DNA of 64,000 nucleotides from Tolypeutes matacus (taxonomy: Eukaryota; Chordata; Mammalia; Cingulata; Chlamyphoridae), in contig JAKSZT010054335.1 of the NCBI GenBank assembly GCA_026826555.1, positions 8,771,527-8,835,526 of the forward strand, in the 5' to 3' direction. The notes under the pieces are model-generated. The model made no database searches. It was not told the DNA's origin and saw nothing but the letters and a program-made list of their open reading frames with translations. How positions within the stretch are numbered: position 1 is the stretch's first letter; each line of letters starts with the position of its first letter. Positions 1-21,959 of this stretch are shown in pieces. The translations under genes were made by a program, and so were the position numbers.

Positions 1-5589
<5,589 letters not shown>

Positions 5590-6314
5590 TAAGAGAAACA
5601 TGAGCCGCAGTGGCTACAGAAAACGCACGTGTGTGTTGGTTTGTTGGGTTTTTTTTAAACAAAATGTGCAAAATCCTGTTATGCCCAGAAGACACACCTG
5701 TGTCCCCCTCATGGCCCAGCAGGCAGCAGGACTCAGCCCACCACCAGGCTGTTTTGAGCTGGGCCCCCACCCCCAGGACGTGGGAGCTTTACAGATAGCT
5801 CCTTTCCGGTGGGAAACCCTCCCCCAGTGCGGAGCACATGAGCTTCCAGCAGGTCCTGCGTGGCCGCGGCCGCAGCCCGCCCGCCCGGAGCCTGGCGCCC
5901 CTTGGGAGGTGGTTTCCCACTCTGGGCCCTGGGCCCGCCGCCCCATGCAGCCCCACCCCAGCTCTGCTTTCCGTCCGTGTTGTGAGCATGTTCCTGGTTC
6001 ATGCACAGATGGGGACTTGGTTCCCGAGTGGATTTGCCAAGGAAGCCTGTCCTGGGTGCTGCGGTTTCTGGTGATGAGCACGCGGCCGTGCCTCCCTGGG
6101 GGACACAGGGAGCACCCCCACCACAGGGTCTCCAGGCTCTGCTCTCAGACACAGACACGCCACACGCAGGCCCCTGGCACACTGTGGGGCAGGCCGCCCA
6201 CGCAGGTGGCACGAACCCTAAAACATAGGAGGCACAAAGGCAGGACGTGTGTCCAGAAGTCCCTTCCCGTCTGATTTCTGGCAACTAGCAGGGGCCCTGA
6301 TGAAGACTCAGTGT

Positions 6315-6410
6315 TTTTCTGTTGTTTTTAGGAGGTACTGGGGATTGAACCCAGGACCTCCTACATGGGAAGCAGGTGCTCAAGCACTGAGCTCCATCCA
6401 CTCCCTCCCC
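6315..6410 (-). repeat. DAS-type SINE, monomer
   Basis: Read on the minus strand, it is a tRNA-Ala-like head. It has an A-box region 'tggatggagctcagtgcttgag' type, a B box ggttcaatcccc and the acceptor-stem-like end ggtacctcctaaaaa, followed by an A-rich tail that appears as T-rich sequence at 6315-6330. Confidence 0.8.
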
Positions 6411-6443
6411 AGTGAGAGCTGGGTTAAGGTTAGGGTTTGTTTG

Positions 6444-6646
6444 TGGTTTTTTTTTTTGAGGTACCAGAGTCGGGGATTGAACCACGGGCATTGTATGTGG
6501 GAAGCCAGCGCTTCCCCTGAGTTGGTTTTTCTGTCTGTTTTGCTTGTTGTTTGTTTTTTTTGTTTTTTCGGGAAGTACCAGGAACCGAACCGGGGACCTC
6601 CCATGTGGGAGGTGGGAGCTCAACCACTTGAGCCACATCTGCTCCA
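6444..6646 (-). repeat. DAS-type SINE, dimer
   Basis: Two tRNA-Ala-like heads lie head to tail on the minus strand. They are separated by a linker that reads aaaaccaactca on that strand. Each head ends with a version of the ggtacctc stem. The same two-head arrangement with the same linker recurs at 34796-35011, 53262-53480 and 60620-60843. Confidence 0.8.
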
Positions 6647-6670
6647 GGGTTAGGTTTTTTTCACTTGTTT

Positions 6671-6754
6671 GTTTTTTAAGAGGTACCAGGGATCGAACCT
6701 GGGACCTCATACGTGGGAAACAGGTGCTCAACCCGTGAGCTACACCCGCTCTCT
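6671..6754 (-). repeat. DAS-type SINE, monomer
   Basis: Minus-strand tRNA-Ala-like head with B box ggttcgatccc and the ending ggtacctctt, followed by an A-rich tail. It lies 25 bases from the preceding dimer. Confidence 0.8.
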
Positions 6755-7008
6755 GAAAATCGTTTTGCAGGTCAAGGACCAGAAGGGAAAAGAGCACACG
6801 CTCTGGAAGGAATGGCATCCGACTTTAGGCTTGGCTGCGCTCTCACTGCCACCAGGGCTTCTAGCCGTCAGGTCACCTCTCCTTGCAGACAGAAAGTGGT
6901 CCACTCAGCCCCCAGGGACTTGTAGTCAGGAAGGGCCTCGGAGGGTTCTTGAAGAGGGCGTATCCTCTGGGCGCCCCAGGAGCTGAGCCTCTCCTCTGTC
7001 CACTTGAG

Positions 7009-7290
7009 GTTGTGGTCAACGCCTTGGTGGGCGCCATCCCCTCCATCATGAACGTCCTCCTCGTCTGCCTCATCTTCTGGCTCATCTTCAGCATCATGGG
7101 CGTGAACCTCTTTGCGGGCAAGTTCGGGAGGTGCGTCAACCAGACGGAGGGAGGCCTGCCTTTGAGCCACAGCTTCGTGAACAACAAGAGCGACTGTGAG
7201 TCCCTCAACGCGACTGGCGAGCTGCACTGGACCAAAGTGAAGGTCAACTTTGACAACGTGGGCGCCGGGTACCTGGCGCTCCTGCAGGTG
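7009..7290 (+). CDS. SCN5A: SCN5A exon 23: domain III S5 and pore turret
   Basis: The exon is 282 nt and encodes 94 residues, phase 0 at both ends. The acceptor is cttgag/GTT, which is pyrimidine-poor close to the AG, and the donor is GTG/gtaggt. It contains the S4-S5 linker end, S5 ([20 protein letters not shown]) and the extracellular turret up to the P-loop. Three N-glycosylation sequons are visible (NQT, NKS, NAT). The turret is the most diverged part against human Nav1.5, as expected for an extracellular loop. Confidence 0.95.
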
Positions 7291-9243
7291 GTAGGTCCTG
7301 GAGAGGGGGGTTCCCTTCCACCCACTGGCTCCCCGGCAGCGGCTGCTTCACCCACGGTGGGCGGGAGTGGGCAGGAGGGGACCGTGAGGCCACCCTGGCT
7401 CTTCACAGTTGGGTCCACTTAGCTCCAAAGAGGGCTAAGAATTCTCCAGGGACTTCTTGGCTCCTTAGAAAACCCTCAGGTCTTCAGCTCCAGAGCAGAT
7501 GCCACATTTCCCAAGGTGCACGGCACAGGGGCCAGGTCAGCCCTGTGGCAGCCCCCTCACCAGCCGGCAGTCGGTCTGGCCTCTTCACGCCAGCAGCTTG
7601 GCACGGGATAAAAACGAAATACCGTAGCCCCTCCAGGGACTGAGCTGCTAGCACAGTGGTGACTCTGCTGACCCCTCTGTTATCAGAGGTAGTGAAACCC
7701 CTTGTTTGCTTCCGTTTTTGGTGTGTGAGATGTGTGACGCTGAAGTGCATGTGACGCTGCCCAGTCCTTCCCAAGCCTCTGCTGACAGGTGAGCACAGGT
7801 GGCTTCAGCAACCGCAGCACCTCCTGTTAGCCTGGACAAGAGACGCACCAGGAGGGCCGCAATGCGTGACGCTCCCAACCTCAAGCCTAGGCTCCTATCT
7901 GTAGCCCCCAAAGCAGAGGAAAAGTCAGTGGACCTTCTCCTGAAAACCTCCTGCACAGCCACCCGCCCCATCAATCCCGGCAGCGTTACCCCGCAGAGCC
8001 AGCCCAGGGGCCTCATGCCAGGCCGTCCTTCTGGAAGGACAGCCCCTTTGCAGATGGAAAGCCGCCCGCCTTTCCAGCGTTCAGACACAAGCATCTTGTC
8101 CCCTTGTCACTTTGGGTGGTTCCCAGCAGTTTCCAAAGCATTTCATGCTCTTTTGACAGGTGAGGGCCTTGTGGCCAGGTGGCTGAAAAAGCTTGCTTTC
8201 TCTGGGCCTCAGTTTCCCCATCTGCCCTACCTTACTCCTAAGAACTCTTGGGCCCAGAAAGTTTGTGCAGCCAAGCTTGTGCCCTCAAAGGGGCGTGGGG
8301 CAGGGCAGGATTTGCCCAGGGCGCGAGTGAGGTGGTCCTGGGCAATCGTTCTCCCCACCCAGCGCATCTCATGGGCTCTTGCTGACTCTTCGCAGCAGCC
8401 CAGACTGGGGTAGATGGCGTTGCCAGCACCAGGGCCCTGTCCCCTTCAGCCTCCCTCTTTTCTCCTTGGTTCCAAAGGCAAGAGTGTGCTAGAGCCAGCT
8501 TGGCTGTTAAGTTTCCAGGAAGTTTGCAAGCTGGTTGTTAAACACAGCCGTTATTAAAAATTAAATTATATAAAGTTGTGATCAAATAAACGATATTAAA
8601 ACAAAGGTAGTAGATTCTCAAAACTTAGCCCTGCGCTAAGCCCTGTCTCCTGCGCTCCTGGGGCTGTGATGTGTGCAGCGTGTGAAGGAGAGCTCAGGAG
8701 AGCTCCTGCTCCCGCCCCACTCCACTTCCACTTACCCAGAGAAGAGGAAGGCACAGCCAGGGCTTCCGTCTTTCCTGCTGGAAGCCCGTTGTTGAGCATT
8801 TGCCAGGACCGCGGCGGGCGGGTTCTCTGAGGTGCCGGGCAAGGGGCATCCGTCAGCCTGGGAGCGGCCCGTGAGCTGGAGCAGAGAGCCCGAGACCCCG
8901 CGACCCCGCTCTGCCGTCACTGCTGCCAGGCACTTGCCGTGGCAGGTTCGGAAGTGCGTGGGGGGGGTCTCTTCAGGCCCCGTCGGTCTCTGGCTTTCTG
9001 GGCCTCAGTCAAGAAGCCGACTGGCCCCCTGCACGGCCTGCACGTGACGCCTGCCGGCTGGCTCGCCAGTGCCCCAGCCCACAAGGCCCTTCTCTCCCTG
9101 CCCACCCGGCCAGCGGGGCATGGCTAAGGGGGGGGGCCTGTTCCCGGTAGGAGGCTCCTCCTGGCCCCACACTCACAGCAGCCCTGAGTGGCTCAGGCGA
9201 GATGCAGGGTAAAGGTTTCCTTAACCTTGTCCTTTCCTTCCAG
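7291..9243 (+). other. SCN5A: SCN5A intron 23
   Basis: A 1.95-kb GT-AG intron. No repeat could be identified with confidence. A segment near 8190-8225 resembles the 'cctcagtttccccatctg' part of a MIR. Nothing else is recognised. Confidence 0.7.
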
Positions 9244-9297
9244 GCAACGTTTAAAGGCTGGATGGACATTATGTACGCGGCTGTGGACTCCAGGGGG
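9244..9297 (+). CDS. SCN5A: SCN5A exon 24: domain III P-loop with selectivity Lys
   Basis: This 54-nt exon encodes ATFKGWMDIMYAAVDSRG, phase 0 at both ends. The acceptor is ccttccag and the donor is GGG/gtaggt. The lysine codon at 9253-9255 is the domain III residue of the Asp-Glu-Lys-Ala ring that makes the pore sodium-selective. The translated residues appear identical to human Nav1.5. Confidence 0.95.
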
Positions 9298-9747
9298 GTA
9301 GGTCACTGCCCGGGCCCCTCCCGCCGAAGCCAGCCCACGGGGGCGAGACTCCTGCCAGCCTGCGGTGGCTCTGGGCCATGGCGGTGTGGCCCCCCGAGAG
9401 CCCCAGCGTGCCCAGCTGTCTCTTAGATGGAATTCACCGTAGTCCACTCTAATGTTAAAGCCTCGCCCCGAGAGGATAGGGTCGATGCCATGGAGACTCG
9501 TAGCCAGTTTCCTCATCCTGTGCCCCATCCGGTCACACTGGTGGCTCGGTGGAAGCCGAGCGCTGCCCTGGTTTGCTCAGAGCCCTAGTGGGCTGAGCCT
9601 GGCACCTGCTGCCCTCCCGTCACCACCTGCCCTGCCCTGCTCTGGACACGCACCTGGGCAGGTGACCTTCCCTTGGACACACCTGCTTCCCCGCCCCTGC
9701 ACCCGTGCCCACTCACCTGTCTGCCCCTGCCCGTCTGATCCCCTTAG
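9298..9747 (+). other. SCN5A: SCN5A intron 24
   Basis: A 450-nt GT-AG intron (gtaggt ... ccttag). GC-rich with a C-rich, CCTG-repeating 3' half. No repeat or gene was seen. Confidence 0.85.
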
Positions 9748-11526
<1,779 letters not shown>

Positions 11527-11797
11527 AACAAGTACCAGGGCTTCATGTTCGACGTCGTGACCAAGCAGGCCTTCGACGTCTCCATCATGCTCCTCATCTG
11601 CTTGAACATGGTGACCATGATGGTGGAGACAGACGACCAGAGCCCCGAGAAGGTCAACATCCTGGCCAAGATCAACCTGCTCTTCGTGGCCATCTTCACG
11701 GGCGAGTGCATCGTCAAGATGGCGGCCCTGCGCCACTACTACTTCACCAACAGCTGGCACATCTTTGACTTCGTGGTCGTCATCCTCTCCATCGTGG
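11527..11797 (+). CDS. SCN5A: SCN5A exon 27: domain IV S1 to S3
   Basis: The exon is 271 nt, starting in phase 0 (NKYQGFMFD) and ending after the first base of a Gly codon (ILSIVG). It holds the end of the III-IV linker, domain IV S1 ([20 protein letters not shown]), S2 ([20 protein letters not shown]) and most of S3 ([12 protein letters not shown]). The donor is GTGG/gtgggt. The length equals the conserved 271-nt exon of the family. Confidence 0.95.
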
Positions 11798-14827
<3,030 letters not shown>

Positions 14828-16465
14828 GCCTTGGCCCCGGCCTGGCAGGGCGTGCGGAGGGGAAGCCTGTGGCGTCCTGGAGACCCAAGTGCGTCACCCA
14901 GCAGCGCCTGCGGAGGCCTTCCCCTGGGCTCTGGGGGAGGAGCTGGCGCCCCCGGCCGCTCGGGGTGGCCTGTCCCTCCCTGGAGGCCCCAGTGCCAGTG
15001 GCCTGCTGTGGCCAGCAACGCCCTTGGGCTCTGAAAGTCAACCCCACCCCAGCTGCTGAGGCAAAGCCTGACGCTGAGACTGTGTTGTGAACGGGATTTC
15101 GTAGATTTATTATATTTGATATTTTTTTTCACTTGAGCAGAGAGCTGATGTTTTTCCGACGGAGGTCGGCAGCGATTGACACTGCCTCCCCCAGCTCTGA
15201 CCCAGCGTCTGAGCAGCTGCTGGACCCGAGGGGGAAACTGTGCTCAAGAGGCAGGGAGGAGCCTTCCTGCCAGGGAGGCCTGCACGCCCCTGCAGCGCGT
15301 GGGCCGCTCGGCACGCGTGTGCGCCCGGCGCAAGCCCTAGTGCCCAGGCTCCCGTGGGCAGCGCGCCTGTCCCCAGCCTGAGGCCGCGGGCGGGGCGTTC
15401 TGCTCATGGGCTCACGCTGGCCTTCCGCTGCCCCCGAGCTCCTGTTCTCTTCCCTGCTGGGGTCGCCCCTAAGCAAACGGACAAAACACAAGCCTGGGCC
15501 GCAGCAGAGCGCTTGGCTTCCGGAAGGAGTATTAACGCTGGCACTTGGCAGCCACACGGCTTCTGCTCCCAGAGCCTGGCGCCGGCCTGCCCTGAAAGCT
15601 GTGGGCCCCGCGGCCCCCCGACCAGTGAGGGGTCCCCGTGGGGTCCCCAGCTCCTCTCCAGGCCCAGAGGCTCGGGATGGGCAGGCCGGAGCCGGAGCTC
15701 TGGGAGGGGAGCCTGGCCCAGTCACCCGGGGCTTCTCCAGCGGCTGACAGTCCTCGTTAGCATACGCAGACCTTTAGAGCAGAGACTCCTCTGAGTGAGC
15801 GGAGCAGGCAGGGGCTCGGCTGCCCGCAGGGCCGCCCTCCCATGGGGCGTCTGCCTCGCTGGGCCCTCGGTATCCCCGACGCCCGGCTGCTCCTGACCTA
15901 CCTCGCCGAGCTGTCCAGGGCCAGACGTCCGGGACGCTCGGGGCAGTGCCGAGGGGCGGCATTGCCGGCAAGTCAAGTATTGTCCCCCTTGGCCCCCCAG
16001 CACCCCGACCAGCGCCCCTCCCCTCCCCTGCTCCCCGAGTGCAGTGTGGGGCTTCGTCTCGGTCTCGACTGCCCTGCGACTCTCCGAGTGGAAACCTCAC
16101 TTTTGAGCATCTTGTGCTGTGCTCAAGGCCGGTGGGCCTGCCCCTCTCCTGGCGCTCGCTGCCTGCTGCATGGGCAGGGATGCATTTCCAGAATGCATTT
16201 CCTCCTTCCGGAAGGAGCCTGTGGCTTTGCGTGTGGACAGGTGCCCGCGGCCGGCCGCTGACACGCACCCGTGGCTGCAGCCGGCGTCGCCGAGGGCAGG
16301 GGCCGGCCAGACCTGCCTCGGTAGCTTTTGTGTTCTCACAACTGCACACTGACCAGCAGGAGGGCAGAAGCAGGAGGGACAAGCATCAGGAGCCAGATGT
16401 TGTCTGACCTAATCGAGCACGTCCCACCCCACTTCATGTATGAATAAAGCACATATTTTTAAAAC
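14828..16465 (+). other. SCN5A: SCN5A 3' UTR
   Basis: This is GC-rich non-coding sequence after the stop, with an AT-rich block near 15100-15130. It runs to a polyadenylation signal at 16443. The end point is inferred from that signal. Open frames on either strand here resemble no protein. Confidence 0.7.
16443..16448 (+). terminator. SCN5A: SCN5A polyadenylation signal
   Basis: AATAAA in the context tgaataaagcacatattttt. It is the only canonical hexamer seen between the stop codon and the GC-rich flank, and its context resembles my recollection of the human transcript end. Confidence 0.65.
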
Positions 16466-19400
16466 AAACCAATCAACGGCTTCCATGGTCTGGTCTGGAG
16501 CGAGCCGTGCCGAGTGTAGCCGGAGGCGACGGCAGAGGCCCGAGGAGTCTGCCTGGACGGGGCGGCGGTGGGGCGGGTGCAGTTCTCACAAGAGCCCGGG
16601 GCAGTGGGTGCAGCAGACGGCCCCGCCCCAGCCTGGGGTGCGAGGAGGACGGAGGACGGAGGACGAGGCCGCTCTGGGGCTCTCACATGGGCAGGGTTTG
16701 GAAAGGGGAGACAGGGACGGGCAGCTCCCTCCCCTCACGCCCCCTCGCTCTTCAGTCTGCCTCCCCGAAAACTGCTCTGCCCGCCAGCAGGGCCTCCCTC
16801 GCCCAGCGTCTCGCCCAGTGGCCAGGCACCAAGCCGCCCGGCGCCGCGCTCGTCCCTCACGCCCCAGCCTGAGCTCCGTGTGCGCCCGTCAGCCCATCAG
16901 CTCCCTGCGCCTCCACCTGGGTGCCCGCTGGCCGCCTTCCTCCCGCGCCGTCCACGCTCTGCCCCAGATCGCCAGCCCCTGCAGGTCTCCAGGCCTGCGA
17001 CCCCACAGCCGCGCCTCCCGGCCCTCGAGGCCGGGGTGACCCCCCAGCCCTGCCAGCGGCACCCCCCCTGCCGAGAGCGCCTCCCCCGAGGGTCTCGCTT
17101 CAGGGTCCCCTGGAGCCTCCCCGGGCCACCTCCCAGCCCACCCCACCGCGTGCCCCGTGTCGCTGCCGAGGCCCGGGAAGCTGGAATGCGACCAGGGACC
17201 CCTCCGCTCTGTCCAGTGGAGATGCTCACCCTTGGCCTGCGTGACGCCCGGGGCGGGCGCCGTGGCTTTCCAGCTCAGTCCGGGGTAAAAGCCACTTTCC
17301 GCTGCGAACACCACCTCAGCGCCTTCGTGGGTGTCCAGGCCCAAGCAGCGGTGCCGGCCGGGCGCCCCGCACGGCCCTCGGAGCAGAGCCGCCGACGCTG
17401 GCAGAGCTGGAGGGACGCTGGGCAGGAGTGTCGCCGCGGCCGCCTTCCCCAGCGGGCCCCGTGCGCCCTCCTTCCCGGCGCCCCCTGCCACCTGGCCTGT
17501 CGTGGAGGCGCACGTGGCCCGCGGGACAGACGCCAGCGCAGCTGTCCATCCCAGGGCAGCGTCTCCCCCACCTCCAGGCCTCCACATTAGGGTCTCAGCT
17601 TTACTGAGCCCCTCGCTCGGGGGCGTAGAAGGACGGGGTGGAGGGGGCGGGTGCAGAAGCGAGCGGGAAAACGTTCTGGCTGGCTGACGTGACGCTTCCA
17701 TGTCACTCGGGGTCTTACACGGGAGCGTCAGCAGTGAGGATGTCACCGGTGAGAACCGATGGCCGCACTGAAGTCTGGACTCGGGGCGCTCAGAGGAAAT
17801 GGCGTGCGCTGAGGTGTCTGTCCTGCTGCCCCGAGCTGGCCCTCTGGGTTCTATTTATCCCGCACGTCTCAAGGGTCTCTGGGGGACCCTCCCAGGGTCT
17901 GGAGCCGTCGCCCTCAAGCGCAATCCGCACGCGGCAGGCAACCTGCTGTGTCCCTCGGCCCATTCCCGTCCCCTGCTCCGCCCCAGTTGTGCTGCCCCCA
18001 CGCAGACCAGGGCGCCGCAGACCGCCAGCGGCCTGTGAAGCCACGTGGTGGGCCACGGCCAGCTCGGGAAGGGGACAGGAGCGTGTAAAAGAGCAGGGTG
18101 AGTGTCTCAGACACAGCAACAAAGGCGGGTGGGTGTCCGTGCACCCCCTGGTCCGTGAGGGAGACTGTGATTCTTAACGAGCCCGGCGAGAAAGGTCCGA
18201 ATGCAGCGCGACCGCAGGGTCTGCACAGCAGGGGCCCCGTGGCCGGCACCATGCGACGTGAGGGGCGCAATCCCCTCCCCCACGCCCCCCTGGGGCCAGG
18301 GCGCGGCTGCCCCCATCTCTCTCAAAGCCCCTGCGTGGGTCTCCCCTGCCTGGCCCGGGAGGTGGGCAGCCCAGGCTGCCAGAGGCGCCCGCCCCCGCGC
18401 TGAGGCTGGGCCCAGGCCGCCCGGGGCTCCTGTGTCAGAGGGAAGGCGTGCGGCCAGCGAGCTCAGCCCTCGGCAGGGAGCGAGGCGCTCAGGACAGACG
18501 TCAGCTCTCGCCCTGGGGCCACAGCACGGGCGGCGCCCTGCCCCAGGCCAGCAGCGACGCGCCTGTCATGCCCGGGAGGCAGAGACACCCCTGCAGGCAG
18601 ACAGGGACTGCGACCACGAGCCAGGCGAGGACGTGGCTGTGGAGACGCCAACGGGCAGCCACACTGGCCCCCTGAGCTCTGCCCGGAGCCGGCCCCCTCG
18701 TCTCGCTTCGCACACTGTGGCAACGCTGCCTGTCACACGTGCGATGCCCACGGCCGTGGAGCCAGGCCAGGTCTGTGTGTTCGCAGCGTGGTCTCCAGCC
18801 CCTTCCGGGGTTAGAGCACATCCTCTGGGCCTGCAGGCACAGTGTTTGCGGAAGCAGCAAACCAGCCAATCGGCTGTCACTCTGCCGAGCTCTCCAGAGT
18901 CCGCTCGGCTGTTCGAATCCACCCCCTCCTGTCCTCTGAGGCACGCGGCCCCTTTCTTTACCAGCAGTCCCATCTTCTACTGCTCTTCCGGAAAGAGGTC
19001 GGCCCAGGGCCATTCGAGGGCCTCTTCTCCACGGAGAGACACGTGCCGAGCCGCACGTGCACTCGTGCAAGGCCAGAGCTGGCAGCCAGGGTCCGTGGGG
19101 GGCACAGGATGCCCGCAGTCCCAGAGCGAACCTCGGGCTTCCTGCCCCAAACCCCCAGGACATTCGGCCAGGGGGCGTCCAACAGAGGGGTGGCCAGGGA
19201 ACTTCCTCAGAGATGACACTTAGAGGCCAGCAGCTGCCAAGTCAGTCTGGGGGGTCCCAGACAACCCCCGGGGCCTGCAGGTGGCACCCCCCCTCAGGCA
19301 GAGGGTCGGGGCTGGGCCAGCTGAGCCCAGCATGTGTGGTGGCCACTCTGACAGGCACTTCCTCCCACCAGCTCATGGAGCTGGCATCCCCGGGCAGCTG

Positions 19401-19860
19401 CTGCCGGAGAGAAAGCTGCATCCTCCCAGCCTCTGTGGAGACACAGGCCAGCTCGGAGTCCGGGGAGGCGTGTGCAGTCGGTGCAGAGCCCCCTTCCCGG
19501 ATGTACACCGCCAGGCAGGTGGCACGGCCTGTCCCCCTCCTGCCCGGCTCTGCGGCCCAGTCTCCATGGGGCAGAGGCCCCTGCGTCTGTGCTTGGAGCC
19601 ACCGCTCCTCGGGGCCCGTCTTCTGCCGCTCACCATCCTTGCAAGGACGGCCCAAGAAGAGAGTCCAGTTTAACAGAGGTGATTGGGCCTCCTGCATCCT
19701 GTATTAATCACCCCAGACAGGACACAACGAGGAAAGGACAAAAGCCAGTAAGGCCGATAAACGAAGGGCAATAGGAAAACCAGACGTGCAGCCCTTCCCG
19801 AGCCCCAGAGCCAGAAGTGGGGCCGAGCACCTCCCTCTGGCCCCAGTGGCCGTTGACAGC
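16466..19860. other. GC-rich, CpG-containing intergenic flank
   Basis: There is no recognisable exon, RNA gene or repeat in these 3.4 kb. The sequence is GC-rich with many CpGs (for example 16500-17500 and 18200-18700) and therefore throws up long spurious open frames on both strands. Confidence 0.6.
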
Positions 19861-19864
19861 CCCC

Positions 19865-20340
19865 GTGGGGTGCCTGGCTAGATTTCCGGCTGCTCAGGCC
19901 AAAAGTCTTGGCGTCATCCCTGCCTCCTCTCTCTCCCTCACATGCCCCATCCAATCCGGCAGGAAATCCTGTTGGCATTGCCTTCAAAATCCATCCCGAG
20001 TCCAAGCGCTTAACCCCTCCAGGGCCACCTGGTCTGAGCCTGGATTCTTCCCATGGCTCCCTGACTGCTCCTTCCCTGAGGGCTCCTTTCAAAACGCAAG
20101 TCCGGGATGTCACTGATCTGCTCAGAACCTCCGGCAGCCCCCAACTCAGGGTAAAAGCCCAAGCCCTGCAGCTCTGGCCCCCACGCTGCCCGAGCCCCCA
20201 CAGCCCACCCTGTGGCTCCGCCCACTCCAGCCACACCGACGCCGGCTGGCCCCATTGCCTTAGGACTTCACGGGCTGCTCCCCCCGACCTGCACGCCAGC
20301 CCTGGATGGCGCCCTCAGCTGGCCTTTTCCTCTCCTTTCC
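19865..20340 (+). repeat. L2 LINE 3' region fragment
   Basis: The familiar L2 wording is visible: 'cttggcgtcatccctgcctc', then 'caatccggcaggaaatcctg', then 'ctcagggtaaaagcccaagc' and 'cgcccactccagccacac'. A SINE inserted at 20355 follows it. Confidence 0.7.
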
Positions 20341-20354
20341 CAGCCTATTGTTTT

Positions 20355-20437
20355 CTCTCTTTAGGAGGTATCAGGGATCGAACCCAGGACCTTGTACGTG
20401 GGAAGCAGGTGCTCAACCACTGAGCTACATCCGCTCT
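20355..20437 (-). repeat. DAS-type SINE, monomer with TSD
   Basis: A minus-strand tRNA-Ala-like head (B box ggttcgatccc, ending atacctcctaaa). It is flanked by the 10-bp direct repeat ctattgtttt at 20345-20354 and 20438-20447. Confidence 0.85.
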
Positions 20438-20447
20438 CTATTGTTTT

Positions 20448-21180
20448 TATTTTAAGATCAGGTTTACTGAGGTATAATTTATACACAATCAAACCATTTT
20501 TAAATGCACAGTTTGATGAGTTTTGACAAATATGTTAGTATAACTACCACCATAATCAAGGTATAGAACATTTCCATCACCCCAATAAATTCCCTCGTGC
20601 CCCTTTGCAGTCAACCCTCTCCCCCCAACCTCAGCCCCTGGCAACCACTGATCCGTTTTCTGTCCCTTTACTTTTGCCCCCTCCCAATGTCACACGTCTG
20701 TGGCCTCAAGTCTGGCTGCGTTCGCGCAGCACGCTGTGTGCGGCAGTTTGCTCCTTTCGTTGCTGTGGCGCGTTGTTACACGTGGCAGCAGCTGACGTGG
20801 GGCTGTTTACAGCTTACGGCTGTTGTGAATGAAGCTGCTGTAAGCGTTTGTATACAGGTATTGGTGTGGATATAGGTTTTCATTTCTTGGGTAAATACCT
20901 AGGAATTGAATTGCAGGGTCTTATGCTAAGGGTAGTTCAGCTTTATAAGCTGTCAAAATGTTTTCCAAAGTGGTTGTGTATTTTACACTCGCACTCCGGG
21001 GATCCACACCATGCCAACATTTGGTCTTACCAGTCTTTCTACTTTTCCTTGACTTTTCCTCATTCTAGTGGGTGTATCTCATGATTTTAATTTACATCCC
21101 AATGATAACTAATGATGTTGATCATCTGTTCATGTGCTTTTTGGCCATTCTTAGATCTTCTTTGGTGAAACTGTGCCGCC
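20448..21180 (-). repeat. L1 3' region, antisense
   Basis: It begins with a reversed L1 tail-like 'caggtttactgaggtataat' and continues with 'tgttttccaaagtggttgtg' and 'atgttgatcatctgttcatg', the usual reversed L1M 3' sequence. No usable frame remains. Confidence 0.7.
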
Positions 21181-21400
21181 GTTTCTAAAGAGCTCTAAAC
21201 AGATGCTTATATGCTTAAATCATCTTTTAAAGAGGCAAGACTCCTTGTGCAGTGGGACAATATGCCATTACTCGGCTGTGGGCTTGCCTCACTGTTCTAG
21301 TCTCAGTTTCTTCATATGTAAAATAGGGATAATAAAAATACTTACTTCTTAGGGTAGTGTGTGTGCTGTGTAAGCTAAGATATAAAGAATTTACAGTAGA

Positions 21401-21940
21401 GGGAAGCGGGCATGGCTCAAGCGATAGGCTCCCGTCTATCATACGGGAGGTCCAGGGTTCGATTTCCGGGGCCTCCTGGTGAAGGAGAGCTGGCCCCCAT
21501 GGAGAGCTGACCTGAGCAGAGAGCTGACCTGAGCAGAGAGCTGACCCATGCAGGAGAGCTGGCCCCCATGGAGAGCTGACCTGAGCAGAGAGCTGGCCCG
21601 TGCAGGAGAGCTGACCCATGCAGGAGAGCTGGCCCCCATGGAGAGCTGACCCATGCAGGAGAGCTGGCCCATGTGGAGAGCTGGCGCAGCAAGATGACGC
21701 AACAAAAAGAGACACGGAAGAGAGACAATAAGAGACGCAGCAGACCAGGGAGCTGAGGTGGCACAAGAGACTGAGTGCCTCTCTCCACTCCAGAAGGTCC
21801 CAGGATCGATTCCCAGTGCTGCCTAAAGAGAAGACAAGTAGACACAGAGGAACACACAGGGAGCAGACAGTGAGCACAAAACAATGGGCGGGCGGGTAGG
21901 GGGTGAATAAATGAATAAATCTTTAAAAAAAAAAAAAAAA
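21401..21940 (+). repeat. Composite DAS-type SINE with internal minisatellite
   Basis: A 540-bp element. It has a tRNA-like head at 21401-21478, then an internal array of degenerate units of the form GAGAGCTGACC(C/T)ATGCAG at about 21485-21690, then a GACGCAGCA-type spacer. A second degenerate tRNA-like segment follows (about 21751-21825), then the AGACACAGAGGAACACACAG body and the tail AAATAAATCTTT plus poly(A). It is flanked by the 17-bp repeat aaagaatttacagtaga (21384-21400), with one mismatch in the copy at 21941-21957. Confidence 0.88.
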
Positions 21941-21959
21941 AAAGGATTTACAGTAGAAA

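Noticed and set aside
16568..17590. 340-codon open frame downstream of SCN5A, and 18201-19223 on the same strand
   Set aside because: Both are low-complexity Pro/Arg/Ala translations of CpG-rich DNA, with overlapping frames equally long on both strands and no motif.
21485..21690. Tandem array as a CRISPR-like repeat
   Set aside because: The units are degenerate, have no unique spacers, and lie inside a SINE of a mammalian genome.
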